NCBI GenBank assembly: GCA_019459455.1
Contig: JAIBEX010000021.1
Span: 345,576-409,575 of the forward strand
Reading direction: 5' to 3'
From: Weeksellaceae bacterium
GTDB lineage: Bacteria > Bacteroidota > Bacteroidia > Flavobacteriales > Weeksellaceae
DNA length: 64,000 nt
The notes beneath the pieces are model-generated. The model worked only from the letters and a program-made list of their open reading frames with translations. It was not told the origin of the DNA and did not search any database. Position numbers and translations under genes: made by a program. This document shows, one piece after another, positions 37,036-48,100 of this stretch (position 1 is its first letter; each line of letters opens with the position of its first letter).

Positions 37036-38091
37036 ATGAAAAAGAATACAATTATAACCATACTGGCCATATTGGGAATTGGCGTGGTTTTTTTCTTCAT
37101 CCTTCAGAAAAACAAGAAAAGCAACGAAGAAAAGGTAGCGGTCGTGGCCGAGAAAAACAAGGATGTCGCCGTGCGTACTACAGTGGTTAAAGCGGAAGAC
37201 GTAAGCGGTGAGTTCTCAGTAAACGGAACCTTTTTACCGAACAGACAGGCGCAGATTTCCGCAGAAATGGGCGGACAGCTGATCTCCCTCTATGTAAAAG
37301 AGGGAAGTTATGTAAGAGCCGGACAAAGCATCGGAAGACTTGCCGGTGAAAAACTGAACGTGAATGTTTCCGGTGCAAAAGCCAACCTGGACAACGCGCA
37401 AATGGCCCTCAGCCGTTATGAACAGGCCTACAAAACAGGTGGAGTTACGGCACTTCAATTGGATCAGGCGAGGCTGCAGGTTAAGAATGCAAGGACCCAG
37501 TTACAGTCTGCTAACCTACAGTCAGGTGACACGAATGTCATTTCCAAGGTAAGCGGAATCGTGAACCAGAAGTTTGTTGAGGTCGGAACGGTACTTAATC
37601 CCGGAACTCCAATCGTGGAGGTGGTCGACATCTCCTCTGTTAAACTTAAAGTGGAGGTGGATCAGTCCATGGTCAGTGAACTTGCGGTAGGAAATACCGT
37701 AAAAGTGCAGCCGGATGTAATCGAAGGCGCCATTGACGGTAGAATCACCTTCATAGCACCTTCCGCATCAGGAGCCTTGAAATTCCCTGTAGAAATCACC
37801 GTTCAGAACAGTTTCAATAAACTTAAAGCAGGGATGTATGGCACCGCAGTATTTAACAGGAGCGGGTCCAATAACATACTCACCATTCCAAGAGCTGCTT
37901 TTGTAGGAAGTGTGAGTGACAATCAGGTATTCGTGGTGAGAAATAATATTGCCTATCTGACGAAAATTCAGGGTGGCATGAACTATGGGGATAAAGTGGA
38001 GGTCATCAGCGGTCTTAAGGCAGGTGATGAAGTGGTGACGAGCGGACAAATCAACCTTACGAACAATACGAAGATTCGTAAACTCAAGTAA
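37036..38091 (+). CDS. RND efflux periplasmic adaptor (operon 1)
   Basis: This 351-residue membrane-fusion protein is anchored by one N-terminal helix (ITILAILGIGVVFFFIL) instead of a lipid. A biotinyl-lipoyl-like hairpin domain (QLISLYVKEGSYVRAGQSIG), a coiled coil, beta-barrel and membrane-proximal domains follow, ending GLKAGDEVVTSGQ. It bridges the RND pump and TolC channel. It begins seven bases after the channel gene. Confidence 0.93.
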   Translation: MKKNTIITILAILGIGVVFFFILQKNKKSNEEKVAVVAEKNKDVAVRTTVVKAEDVSGEFSVNGTFLPNRQAQISAEMGGQLISLYVKEGSYVRAGQSIGRLAGEKLNVNVSGAKANLDNAQMALSRYEQAYKTGGVTALQLDQARLQVKNARTQLQSANLQSGDTNVISKVSGIVNQKFVEVGTVLNPGTPIVEVVDISSVKLKVEVDQSMVSELAVGNTVKVQPDVIEGAIDGRITFIAPSASGALKFPVEITVQNSFNKLKAGMYGTAVFNRSGSNNILTIPRAAFVGSVSDNQVFVVRNNIAYLTKIQGGMNYGDKVEVISGLKAGDEVVTSGQINLTNNTKIRKLK

Positions 38092-38112
38092 TAACCGGGT
38101 AAGAATAAACAG

Positions 38113-41100
38113 ATGAAATTAGCAGAAGTATCGATTAAAAGACCCAGTCTGGTTATCGTAATGCTTGCATTACTGATCATTGGAGGGCTCTTCAGTTATA
38201 AACAGCTGAATTACGAGCTCATCCCGAAATTCGAGGTAAAAGTGGTTACCATAGCCACGGTTTATCCGGGTGCCTCACCCGCTGAGGTGGAAAATACGGT
38301 TTCCAGAAAAGTAGAAGATGCCGTTTCCGCCCTCGAGGGCGTAAAGAAAATACAGTCCAAATCCTACGAGAGCCTTTCAGTGGTTATCATTCAGCTGAAT
38401 AATGATGCTGATGTGGATTTTGCCCTGAATGAAGCTCAGCGGAAGATCAACGCCATCCGTTCAGACCTTCCTGAAGATATTGATGAGCCGTCACTTACTC
38501 AGTTTTCACTTTCCGACATGCCGATTGTGAGGATGGGGGTCACCGGAAACCTTACCGAAAACGAACTCTATGACCTCATTGACCAAAGGATTCAGCCGGT
38601 ATTCTCAAGGATCCCGGGGGTGTCTAAAGTAGACATTGTTGGCGGTCAGGAAAGGGAGATCCGCATCAACCTGAACCAGGAAAAACTGGAAGGGTACGGA
38701 CTTACCATCCCCGAGGTTCAGCAGATGATTACCATGTCCAACCTTGATTTCCCTACAGGATCGCTGAAGACCAGGGAGAACAGTACCCTGATCCGACTTG
38801 CCGGTAAAATTTCATCCGTTGAAGAACTGAGAAACCTTACCATTTCCTCCAAAAACGGCCAGAACATCCGCCTTTCGGATATCGCCGAAGTTCAGGATAC
38901 GCAGAAAGTTGCCGACAAGATCGCGCGAATCAATCAGGAGAACACGATGATGCTTCAGGTGCAGAAACAGACCGACGCCAACGCAGTGGAGGTAAGCCGG
39001 TTGGTTCAGGAAAAAATCGCACAGATTGAAGAACAGTATAAAGGCAACAACATCAAAATTACGGTGGCAAGCGATACTTCAACGTTTACCCTTGCAGCAG
39101 CCAACGCGGTGATTAAAGACTTACTGATTGCGATTGCGCTCGTGGCATTTGTAATGATGTTTTTCCTTCACAGTTTCCGGAATGCACTGATTGTAATGGT
39201 AGCCATTCCGACCTCATTGATTGCGACTTTTATCGGAATGTATCTTCTCGGGTACAGTCTGAACCTTATGAGTTTGCTTGGGCTTTCCCTTGTAGTTGGT
39301 ATCCTTGTGGATGATGCGATAGTAGTAATTGAAAACATTCACCGCCACATGGAAATGGGCAAAAATAAAGTACGGGCATCTTATGACGGTGCGAAGGAAA
39401 TTGGATTTACGGTTACAGCAATTACGCTCGTAATTGTAGTGGTATTCCTACCAATAGCGATGAGTTCCGGTCTGGTATCCGACATCATTTCGCAGTTCTG
39501 TGTAACGGTTATTATCGCAACGATGCTTTCGTTACTGGTTTCATTTACGGTGGTTCCGTGGCTTTTTTCAAGATTCGGAAAACTGGAAGTCATTGACAAT
39601 AAATCATTCTTCGGTAAAATTCTTGAAAAATTTGAAGATGGGCTTACCTGGTTTACCCATAAAATTGAAGGCATCCTGAAGTGGAGTTTGGTGAACAAAC
39701 TGAAAACGTTTGCGATCACCATCTTTCTTTTCGTAAGTGCCATTGCACTGGCGGTGATGGGATACATTGGTTCAGATTTCTTCCCGGGTACGGACAAAGG
39801 TGAATTCCTGGTTCAGATTGAAATGCCGAAAGATACTTCGCTGGAGGAAACCAACTTCATCACGCAGGATGCTGAGAAACATCTTGCTAAAAAGCCTGAG
39901 ATCGTAAAAATGATTACATCAGTTGGATCGGTGAGTGGTGGAATGGGTGCAATGCAGTCTACCAACTACAAATCGGAGATCAGTGTGGAACTGGTTCCGA
40001 AAGATGAAAGGGAAGATGATACGAAGGTGTACGCCGCAAAACTGAAACGTGACCTCGAAAAAGTACTGGTCGGAGCAAAAGTGACTACGGTTCCTGTGGG
40101 ATTTATGGGTGCCGAGCAGGCTCCGCTTCAAATGACGGTAACCGGAACCACGCTGGAAGATGCCATGTCGTACGCCAAAAGCGCAGAAGCGCAGTTACGG
40201 ACCATTGACGGTGCTTCCGAAATCAAACTCAGTGTTGAGGAAGGAAACCCGGAAATTTCTGTAACCGTGGACCGTGATAAGATGACTTCACTGGGACTGA
40301 ATGTGGCTTCCGTTGGACAGACCTTGCGGACGGCCTTCAGCGGAAATACGGACAATAAATTCCGTACCGGAAGCAATGAATACGACATCAATATCATTCT
40401 CGATGAAGCGAACCGGACCAGCATCGATGATGTGCGAAGCATTAACTTCATCAACAAGGACGGACTGAAAGTAAACCTGTCACAGTTTGCAGACATTAAT
40501 TATACTTCAGGACCCGCCCTGCTGGAACGTTATGACCGGTCGCCATCGGTAACGGTACAGGCGCAGACCGTAGGTAAAACGACAGGCGCAGTGGCCGCTG
40601 AATGGGAAACCAGGATGGCAGAAGTGAAAAAACCAGCCGGTGTAAACTGGGTTTGGGGTGGAAATATGGAAAATCAGAGTGAAGGTTTCGGAACTTTGGG
40701 ATATGCCCTAATTGCAGCAATTATGTTGGTATATATGATCATGGTAGTCCTGTATAATGACTTCCTGAAGCCGTTCATCGTCCTCTTCTCCATCCCGCTT
40801 TCTTTTATTGGTGCACTTTGGGCACTGGCATTAACGAACCAGAGTTTGAACATATTTACGATTTTGGGAATCATCATGCTAATTGGTCTTGTGGCGAAGA
40901 ACGCGATCTTACTTGTTGACTTTGCAAACCACAGGATTGATAAAGGGGAAAGTATCGAAAATGCTTTAGTGCAGGCCAATCATGCGAGGCTAAGGCCGAT
41001 CCTGATGACCACCATCGCAATGGTTTTCGGTATGCTTCCTATTGCCCTTGCATCAGGAGCAGCTGCTGAAATGAACAACGGTTTGGCGATTGTAATTATC

Positions 41101-41268
41101 GGGGGATTGATTTCCTCATTATTCCTTACACTCATCATTGTACCTGTTGTTTATCTGATTGTAGTGAAACTGGAATACCGTTTTTCGAAGAAAGAGAAAA
41201 CGAATTATGAAGAAGAGATGACCGCTGAATACGAACACATTCATCCGGAGCAGGAAATTGAGTTTTAA
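38113..41268 (+). CDS. RND efflux permease (operon 1)
   Basis: This 1051-residue pump of the HAE1 type has twelve predicted transmembrane helices and two large periplasmic loops. The proton-relay aspartates lie in VGILVDDAIVVIENI of helix 4, and the helix 10 Lys in LIGLVAKNAILLVDF. Porter domains show YPGASPAEVENTVSRKVEDAV. It uses the proton gradient to expel hydrophobic compounds or drugs through the adaptor and channel encoded upstream. The substrate range is unknown. Confidence 0.94.
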   Translation: MKLAEVSIKRPSLVIVMLALLIIGGLFSYKQLNYELIPKFEVKVVTIATVYPGASPAEVENTVSRKVEDAVSALEGVKKIQSKSYESLSVVIIQLNNDADVDFALNEAQRKINAIRSDLPEDIDEPSLTQFSLSDMPIVRMGVTGNLTENELYDLIDQRIQPVFSRIPGVSKVDIVGGQEREIRINLNQEKLEGYGLTIPEVQQMITMSNLDFPTGSLKTRENSTLIRLAGKISSVEELRNLTISSKNGQNIRLSDIAEVQDTQKVADKIARINQENTMMLQVQKQTDANAVEVSRLVQEKIAQIEEQYKGNNIKITVASDTSTFTLAAANAVIKDLLIAIALVAFVMMFFLHSFRNALIVMVAIPTSLIATFIGMYLLGYSLNLMSLLGLSLVVGILVDDAIVVIENIHRHMEMGKNKVRASYDGAKEIGFTVTAITLVIVVVFLPIAMSSGLVSDIISQFCVTVIIATMLSLLVSFTVVPWLFSRFGKLEVIDNKSFFGKILEKFEDGLTWFTHKIEGILKWSLVNKLKTFAITIFLFVSAIALAVMGYIGSDFFPGTDKGEFLVQIEMPKDTSLEETNFITQDAEKHLAKKPEIVKMITSVGSVSGGMGAMQSTNYKSEISVELVPKDEREDDTKVYAAKLKRDLEKVLVGAKVTTVPVGFMGAEQAPLQMTVTGTTLEDAMSYAKSAEAQLRTIDGASEIKLSVEEGNPEISVTVDRDKMTSLGLNVASVGQTLRTAFSGNTDNKFRTGSNEYDINIILDEANRTSIDDVRSINFINKDGLKVNLSQFADINYTSGPALLERYDRSPSVTVQAQTVGKTTGAVAAEWETRMAEVKKPAGVNWVWGGNMENQSEGFGTLGYALIAAIMLVYMIMVVLYNDFLKPFIVLFSIPLSFIGALWALALTNQSLNIFTILGIIMLIGLVAKNAILLVDFANHRIDKGESIENALVQANHARLRPILMTTIAMVFGMLPIALASGAAAEMNNGLAIVIIGGLISSLFLTLIIVPVVYLIVVKLEYRFSKKEKTNYEEEMTAEYEHIHPEQEIEF

Positions 41269-41294
41269 AAGTTTATATAAAAGTGAGTGTAAAG

Positions 41295-41312
41295 CCCTGA
41301 AATTTTTCGGGG
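41295..41312 (+). terminator. Terminator of efflux operon 1
   Basis: CCCTGAAA and TTTCGGGG pair with one G-T wobble and are followed by seven T. Confidence 0.75.
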
Positions 41313-41416
41313 TTTTTTTGTTGGGATATGAAAGTTTTTTAAAAGATAATGTGAATAATAATTTATGCATTGCATGTCATTAAGTAGAAAAAGGGCATTA
41401 TTGAAGCAGCATGTAG

Positions 41417-41445
41417 ACAGTACGAAGTCGTTGCGATTCGTCTGT
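41417..41445. other. Bulged hairpin between efflux operon 1 and the surface-protein array
   Basis: ACAG and ACGAA (with one bulged T between), then TCG, pair with CGA, TTCGT and CTGT around a TTG loop. No T run follows, so it is not a terminator. It lies about 75 bases upstream of the first array gene's ATG. A binding site or small RNA is possible; function unknown. Confidence 0.3.
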
Positions 41446-41520
41446 TAATGGGGTATTGAGAGTAAAATTAACCTTTCGTAATTTTTTTTCTATATTTATA
41501 CCACACTAAATTTATTAACA

Positions 41521-44500
41521 ATGAAGAAACTTTACACGCAAAAATCCCTTAGGAAAAAGTGGGTCACCACTTTTGGAAGAATGATGCTTATGCTGATGTT
41601 TTCAATGACCAGTATAGGATTGACTGCGCAGGTCTGGACAATAAATTATTGTTCCTCTCTGCCTTCTGTAACTCAAAGTAACCTTTATGGCCCCATGTAT
41701 TCTGTTGCTACGGCAAATGCAACCAGCAGAACGGCTTCAATTTACCCCTCCACGCAGTTGGCAGGCATTGCGGCGCAGCAGCTCACCGCAATATACTTTC
41801 ATACCGGCGCGGGAAATGCCTCCGGAATGGTGGGGACGCCCAATCTTAAAATATATCTGAAAGAAGTTACGCCGGATCAGTGGGGTACGACCGCGCTGGA
41901 CTGGGCAACAGAAACTACCGGAGCTACGCTGGTATACGACGGCAATCCCGCAGCGGCTATTGGAACCGGTGGCGGCTGGAAGGAATTCGTCTTTAACAGT
42001 ACGTTCACCTATACAGGTACCCAAAACCTCGCAGTGCTGACGGAATATACCAATCCGGTCGCCAGTAATGCAATTACGTGGTCGTATGAGTATACGGCAC
42101 CCTGTATGCCTGCTACCACGGGTACTACGACCAAGTACACCAATAACACAACCGGTACACTTCCGGCCTCATTATCGACTTCCAATACCCGAAAGGCCTA
42201 TATAGGATTTGATTTTGTAGTAAGCTGTCCGGCGCCTACCAATGTTACCGTTTCCGGAGTTACGCAAACCGGAGCTCAGTTCAATTGGACAGCGGGGGGT
42301 ACAGAAACCTCATGGGAGTATGTTGTGCAGCCTGCAGGAGCGGGTATTCCTACAGCAGGAACGCAAACCTCTGCTACATCATTAACGCTTACCACTCAAC
42401 TTACTGCCAATACCAATTATGAATTCTATGTAAGATCAAATTGTGGGGGCACCAATGGTGACAGCGTCTGGAAAGGACCTTATACCTTCACAACATTATG
42501 TGGAATTGTAACTTCAATGTTTGAAAATTTTGACAGTTATCCTACAGGAAGTATCGTTCCAAATTGCTGGGCAAGAATTGTCCCTGCTACCACACCGGGT
42601 TCACAAACGATTTCGAGCGCAGCGCCTGCTTCCGGAACAAGAAATATCTATCAGTATGCGAGTGCTACTACGACCCCTGTGATTGTGGTACTGCCTCAGT
42701 TCAGCAATATAAACGCCGGTACGCATTGGTTAAGATTTAAGGCAAAAGTAAGTACGACAGGTGGTGCCATGGAGGTAGGATATGTAACCGATCCCGCGGA
42801 TGCCGCAACCTTTACGGTGATCAGTACTCTGCTGATGGACAATACCACCTATACTGCACCGGATGCTGAAAAAACGGTCATTATTCCGTCCACAGTTCCT
42901 GCGAATGCGAGACTTGCGATCCGGAACTCAAGTGATGCAAAATCCTATTATTGGGATGATGTGTATTGGGAGGCCGTGCCAACCTGTTTCGTTCCGGAAT
43001 TTATCACTGTATCGACGGTGACGTCCAATACGGCAGATATTAGCTGGACTTCTCCAACTTCTGCACCCGCAAACGGATATGATGTGTATTACAACACCAC
43101 CGGTGTTGCGCCTGATGCTACGACGGTACTGGATGCAACGAACTCGGTTTCCGTAGGAGCAGGTGTTACCGCTGCGACGATTACTTCGCTGACTCCGGCT
43201 ACAACCTATTATATGTGGGTACGGTCTAAATGTGGAGCGGCTGATATGAGTGCCTGGGCTCCGGCACCGGTCCTTGTTACTGCCTGTGTTGCATTTACAG
43301 TTCCGTATGCGGAAAACTTCGATACCACATCTACGGGAACGACAACCAATAATAATGCACCTACCTGCTGGACGTATTATGAAGCCCCAGGTTCCACAGG
43401 TTACGGATATGTGTATGGAACGGCAGCCAACGTGCTGTCTCCGCCAAACTCTTATTACCTGTACCGTGCTTCCACGACAACCGGTGAAATGATGCTGATC
43501 TCGCCAGCAACCACTGCGTTGAGTGATGGGACCAACCGTGTAAGATTCTCGGCAAAGAGTACCAACTCGGGAACCCTGCAGGTGGGAACAATGAATAATG
43601 CTGCGAACCCAGCCGGTTTTGCAGTGCTGCAAACGTTCACTTTAACCAATACTTTTGAGGAGTATACCGTAGACTTCCCGGTTGGAAGTGCCACGTATTT
43701 CGCCTTCAATAATGCATCTGCTGCAGCGGGGAATGTGTATCTGGACGATATCTTCGTAGAGGATATTCCATCTTGTGTGAAGCCCACCAATGTGACGGTA
43801 ACCAACATCACCCAAAGCGGGGCCACGCTGAACTGGACTGCTACGGTTACATTGCCGGCAACCTATGATATTTACCTATCCACAAGCAATACGCCACCCA
43901 CTGCACTTACCACCCCTACGTTTTCGCAGGTATCAGGTACAAGTGCATCTCTGGGAACTCCACCGCTTACGCCGTCTACCACTTATTATGTGTGGGTGAG
44001 ATCGTACTGTAATGCTGGAGACCAAAGTGTCTGGACAGCTCCTGTTTCATTTACCACTTTATGTTCTGCATTCGCAGCTCCATTTAGTGAGTCCTTCAGT
44101 TCCGGATCTTTACCAAACTGTTGGACTAATGCAAATCCAACTACAACATCCACGAGTGCGAATGCTTTCTGGCAGTTTTCCGGTGCGCCGGGTTATGGCA
44201 CCACAAACAACGGAAAACCGGTAGGGACCTATGCATGGGTTGATGCAAGTGTGCCATATGTAGGAGAACACGCAGTGCAGTTAGTTACTCCGCAGATTAA
44301 TTTAGCAGGACTTGCGAATCCTTATGTGCGGTTTGAATGGTTCAAAAATCATCTTACCAGTGCAACTGGAACTTTGCCAGCATACGATAATAATAAACTG
44401 TTGGTACATGTAACCACTGATGGAACTACCTGGACTCAGATTTTTGCAGACGACACCAACTCAAGTACCTGGAGGGTGGTAGGAATACCTTTGAGTGCTG

Positions 44501-44871
44501 CTTATGTTGGAGCAACGATTCAGGTGAGGTTCACTGTTGATAAAGATGTTGCAGGGAACGGATATTTCTACGATGATGTTCTGCTCGATGAGATTGCTGT
44601 TTTGCAGGATCCGGGTTTATCTACCAATGATGTTATCGCAGATGCGAAAGAGATCAGTATTTATCCGAATCCATTTACGGATGTCGTGAATATTTCAGAT
44701 GCGAAAGACCTGAAATCAGTAACGGTAGTTGATATGTCCGGAAGGATGGTGAAATCCATCGCAAATCCGGGAAGGCAGATTAATTTAGGTGAACTGAGCG
44801 CCGGACTTTATATCCTCAAACTGGATTACAAAGACGGAAATGTGAAAACAGTGAAAGCGATTAAGAAGTAA
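41521..44871 (+). CDS. T9SS surface protein A with FN3 and MAM/cleaved-adhesin-like modules
   Basis: This 1116-residue protein has a long signal peptide (to about residue 37, GLTAQ). An N-terminal beta domain is followed by fibronectin-III-like units (TNVTVSGVTQTGAQFNW; ITVSTVTSNTADISW; TNVTVTNITQSGATLNW). These alternate with cleaved-adhesin/MAM-like jelly-roll domains, for example MFENFDSYPTGSIVPNCWARI. The last 72 residues are a T9SS type A sorting domain (YPNPFTD to TVKAIKK). It is expected on the cell surface, perhaps as adhesin or matrix protein. No catalytic site is seen. Rich in Thr, Ser and Ala. First of five paralogous genes, transcribed alone with its own terminator. Confidence 0.9.
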   Translation: MKKLYTQKSLRKKWVTTFGRMMLMLMFSMTSIGLTAQVWTINYCSSLPSVTQSNLYGPMYSVATANATSRTASIYPSTQLAGIAAQQLTAIYFHTGAGNASGMVGTPNLKIYLKEVTPDQWGTTALDWATETTGATLVYDGNPAAAIGTGGGWKEFVFNSTFTYTGTQNLAVLTEYTNPVASNAITWSYEYTAPCMPATTGTTTKYTNNTTGTLPASLSTSNTRKAYIGFDFVVSCPAPTNVTVSGVTQTGAQFNWTAGGTETSWEYVVQPAGAGIPTAGTQTSATSLTLTTQLTANTNYEFYVRSNCGGTNGDSVWKGPYTFTTLCGIVTSMFENFDSYPTGSIVPNCWARIVPATTPGSQTISSAAPASGTRNIYQYASATTTPVIVVLPQFSNINAGTHWLRFKAKVSTTGGAMEVGYVTDPADAATFTVISTLLMDNTTYTAPDAEKTVIIPSTVPANARLAIRNSSDAKSYYWDDVYWEAVPTCFVPEFITVSTVTSNTADISWTSPTSAPANGYDVYYNTTGVAPDATTVLDATNSVSVGAGVTAATITSLTPATTYYMWVRSKCGAADMSAWAPAPVLVTACVAFTVPYAENFDTTSTGTTTNNNAPTCWTYYEAPGSTGYGYVYGTAANVLSPPNSYYLYRASTTTGEMMLISPATTALSDGTNRVRFSAKSTNSGTLQVGTMNNAANPAGFAVLQTFTLTNTFEEYTVDFPVGSATYFAFNNASAAAGNVYLDDIFVEDIPSCVKPTNVTVTNITQSGATLNWTATVTLPATYDIYLSTSNTPPTALTTPTFSQVSGTSASLGTPPLTPSTTYYVWVRSYCNAGDQSVWTAPVSFTTLCSAFAAPFSESFSSGSLPNCWTNANPTTTSTSANAFWQFSGAPGYGTTNNGKPVGTYAWVDASVPYVGEHAVQLVTPQINLAGLANPYVRFEWFKNHLTSATGTLPAYDNNKLLVHVTTDGTTWTQIFADDTNSSTWRVVGIPLSAAYVGATIQVRFTVDKDVAGNGYFYDDVLLDEIAVLQDPGLSTNDVIADAKEISIYPNPFTDVVNISDAKDLKSVTVVDMSGRMVKSIANPGRQINLGELSAGLYILKLDYKDGNVKTVKAIKK
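44653..44871 (+). repeat. Sorting-domain repeat, copy A
   Basis: The last 72 codons plus stop form a sequence repeated at the 3' ends of five consecutive genes. By eye, copies A and B share 61 of 72 residues. Similarity to copy B continues past the stop into the terminator. Confidence 0.85.
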
Positions 44872-44894
44872 TTTCTTAGTTCTTATTTAAATTG

Positions 44895-44917
44895 AAGCGG
44901 CCTGCAAAGGGCCGCTT
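44895..44917 (+). terminator. Terminator of array gene A (AAGCGGCC type)
   Basis: AAGCGGCC and GGCCGCTT pair around a seven-base loop, followed by T residues. The same stem closes array genes B and D. Confidence 0.85.
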
Positions 44918-45029
44918 TTTTTAGAGCTGCATTACAAGTGCAATTGATTTTGCAGTCAATTGGCCAACTTAAGTCAACAGATAAAGTGATGAGGAAATGT
45001 TGAATGCTCAAACGTTTGTTTGTTTCTAT

Positions 45030-45043
45030 GCTAAGGTCTTAGC
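45030..45043. promoter_or_regulatory. Palindrome upstream of array gene B
   Basis: GCTAAG-GT-CTTAGC is a 14-base palindrome 47 bases upstream of the TTG element of gene B. It could bind a dimeric regulator; nothing else supports this. Confidence 0.25.
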
Positions 45044-45090
45044 TATTAACGTGTACTGGTACAGATATTTAAGTAAATTCAAAAAAACGC

Positions 45091-45119
45091 TTGCTATTTC
45101 GTTAATTAATGTATATTTA
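45091..45119 (+). promoter_or_regulatory. Promoter of array gene B
   Basis: TTG (45091-45093), 18 bases and TATATTTA (45112-45119) match the consensus except for the last base. Gene A has the same TATATTTA at 41491-41498, although no TTG precedes it. Confidence 0.5.
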
Positions 45120-45143
45120 CAACGAATTTAAATTTTAACATTT

Positions 45144-48100
45144 ATGAAAAACTTTTACAAAAAAGTACCGCCCAGTACACGATGGCGTTACTTGTTCAGC
45201 AGCATTGTGCTGCTGCTCCTGACCTCAGGTGTCGGGAATCTGAGTGCACAGGTCAGCGGATACACTTTCTCGCAAAGTACTGGTTCGTATACAGAGTTAA
45301 CTTCCGGTACTGTGCTTGCAACCGCGACAGGAAATTCGAGTGGTGCTCCCAGCCTTGATTCAGGGACGTGGCCTGTGACCTTACCATTTCCTTTTAGTTT
45401 CAATGGTCAAGCTTATACAGCATTGAACGTGTCTGCAAATGGTTTTATTACTTTTGGTACGACCACCACTACTACAAGTAGTCCCATTTCGGCGACAGAT
45501 GCCTATAAGGGGGCAATATCAGCTTTTGGAGGTGATTTAAATTCTGTGTTCAACATTGGTGGTAGGACTGGAAATGTGAGTTGGCAGACCGTAGGCACTG
45601 CACCTAACAGAGAAATTGTTTTCCAATGGAAAGATTTCCGTCCGGCTTACAGTACATCAGCAACCTCAGCCTATACCTTTAATTTCCAAATCAGATTGCA
45701 GGAAACCACCGGCAAAGTGATGACTGTTTACAGTGACGGAAGTTTTGCAATAGGTTCTACCGCTCAGTCCGGTACACGTCAGATTGGATTGCGCGGTGCA
45801 ACCAATACAGATTTTAACAACAGACTCAATGCGACAAGTTTAGCATTCATAAGTTCTACGGCGGGTACAGCGAACAGCAGTACGCAGGCATTTAATACAG
45901 GTACCACTCCTCCCGGAATGCCAACCTTAGGTCTTACCTATAGCTGGATGCCACAAGCTTGTTTTGCTCCATCATCCATCTCTGCTGCTAACTTTACACC
46001 ATCATCTGCCCAGATTTCTTGGCTGGCACCATCACCAGTACCGACGAATGGTTATGTGGTGTACTACAGTACAGTAAATACTGCGCCGACTTCAGCAACA
46101 GTGCTGGATGCATCCAATTCGGTAAGCGGTGCTGCGAGTCCCGTGACAGTAGGTGGTTTATCGCCGTCTACAACTTACTACATCTGGATGAAATCTAACT
46201 GCTCTGCTACAGAATCGAGTGTTTGGGTTAGTGGAGGCTCATTCAAAACACTGTGCCCTCCAGTTGCCGCACCATTTGCTGAATCGTTCAGTTCAGGAGT
46301 GTTACCAACTTGTTGGACGAGTGTAAATCCTACAACAGTTTCTACGAATGCAAATGTTTTCTGGAAATTTACAGGAGTTGCAGATTATGGGGCAAGTGCT
46401 GCGAATAACCCAAGACCTTCGGGAACTTTTGCTTGGGTGGATGCCAGTACTCCAAATTTAGGTGAACACACGGTGCAATTGCTGTCACCCCTTATTAATT
46501 TGACGGGTCTAGCAGCACCGTATATTCAGTTTGATTGGTTCAAAAACCACTCTTCATCAACTTCGACCACACCTGTAGCATCGCCCTATGACAACAATAA
46601 GCTTACGGTCGAAGTCAATAATGGTACAGGTTGGGTAACTGTTTTCACAGGAACCTCCAATGTCCCGGCTTGGAGGACAGAAGGAATAGCACTGCCTTTA
46701 AGTTATGTTGGGTCAACAATCCAATTAAGGTTCACGGTAGATAAAGATGTTGCAGGGAACGGATATTTCTATGATGATGTACTTCTTGATGAGGTTCAGG
46801 TTATGGAGGCTCCTGCTTGTGTGATGCCTTCTTCATTGAATTTTAATACCGTGACTTCTACAGGAGCTCAGGTAACATGGGTTGCTCCTCCTTCGGCACC
46901 CTCTGGTGGATATGATGTATATGTAAGCACTACGAACGTAGCACCTACTTCAACCTCAACACCAACCTTTAGCGGTGTGATGGGCAACAGCCAGACCGTC
47001 ACAGGGGTGTCAGGTACAACCTATTACGTTTGGGTGAGATCTAATTGCGGCTCTTCTCAAAGTATGTGGTCAGGTCCGGTAACATTTACAGTTTCTTATG
47101 TAGCACCTGCAAATGACAACTGTGCTGGAGCGGTATCATTAACTGTCAATCCGGATTTCTTATGTACCGCATTTACCGCTGGTACCACTTATGGTGCAAC
47201 GGCATCTACTGAAACTGCGCCTTCTTGTGCCGTTGCTGGTACCAATGATGACGTTTGGTTTAAGTTTACCGCTACCAACGCCCTCCATAGAGTTGCGCTT
47301 AATAATGTTTCAGCATCCACCGATGTTGCAATGGCAGCTTATAGTGGTGTTTGTGGAAGTTTAGTTCAGGTAGCATGTAGTGATCCGAACATCATGGATT
47401 TAACAGGACTTACGCCAGGAACCCAGTACCTTGTTAGAGTATGGACGGTATCAGCAACTGCTGCAACTGGGGCTACTTTCGAAATCTGTTTAGGAACTCC
47501 ACCCCCGCCGCCGGCAAATGACGATTGTGTCAATGCAATTTCGTTAGTTCCTAGTAGCACAGGTACATGTACCACTCCAGTGAGTGGCTCCACAGCCAGT
47601 GCGAGTGCAAGTACCGGGACAGCGCCAACCTGTTCTGCAACAGGCATTAATGACGATGTTTGGTATTCGTTCACTGCAACTTCTACCACTCATCTTGTAA
47701 ATGTAACGTATAGTGATAACGCTACAGCAACTCAGGTGTATTCGGGAACATGTGGCAGTTTAACTGCACTAGCATGTAACTCCACAGCGTATGGAAACTC
47801 CAACGTTCTTTTGTCAACCTTGACTGTAGGGCAAACATATTATGTGAGGGTTTATTCTGCAGTAGCCACTGCAGCAACCACTTCCAATTTCCAGATTTGT
47901 ATTACAACGCCTGTAATACCAACCAACGATACGTGTGCTACTGCAATTGCAATTGCGCCGAATGGTACAGTGAGTGGAAATAATGCTTTAGCAACTGCGG
48001 ATACTTTACCAGCATCGACATGTGGAAGTGCTAGTCCAACCGCAACCTACAACGGGGTGTGGTATACTGTGACTTCGCAGGTTAGCGGTCCGGTTACAAT

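Noticed and set aside
42928-43632. Minus-strand open frame of 234 codons opposite surface-protein gene A
   Set aside because: Its Arg/Cys/Ser-rich low-complexity translation reflects the Thr/Ala/Ser-rich codons of the real gene on the other strand.
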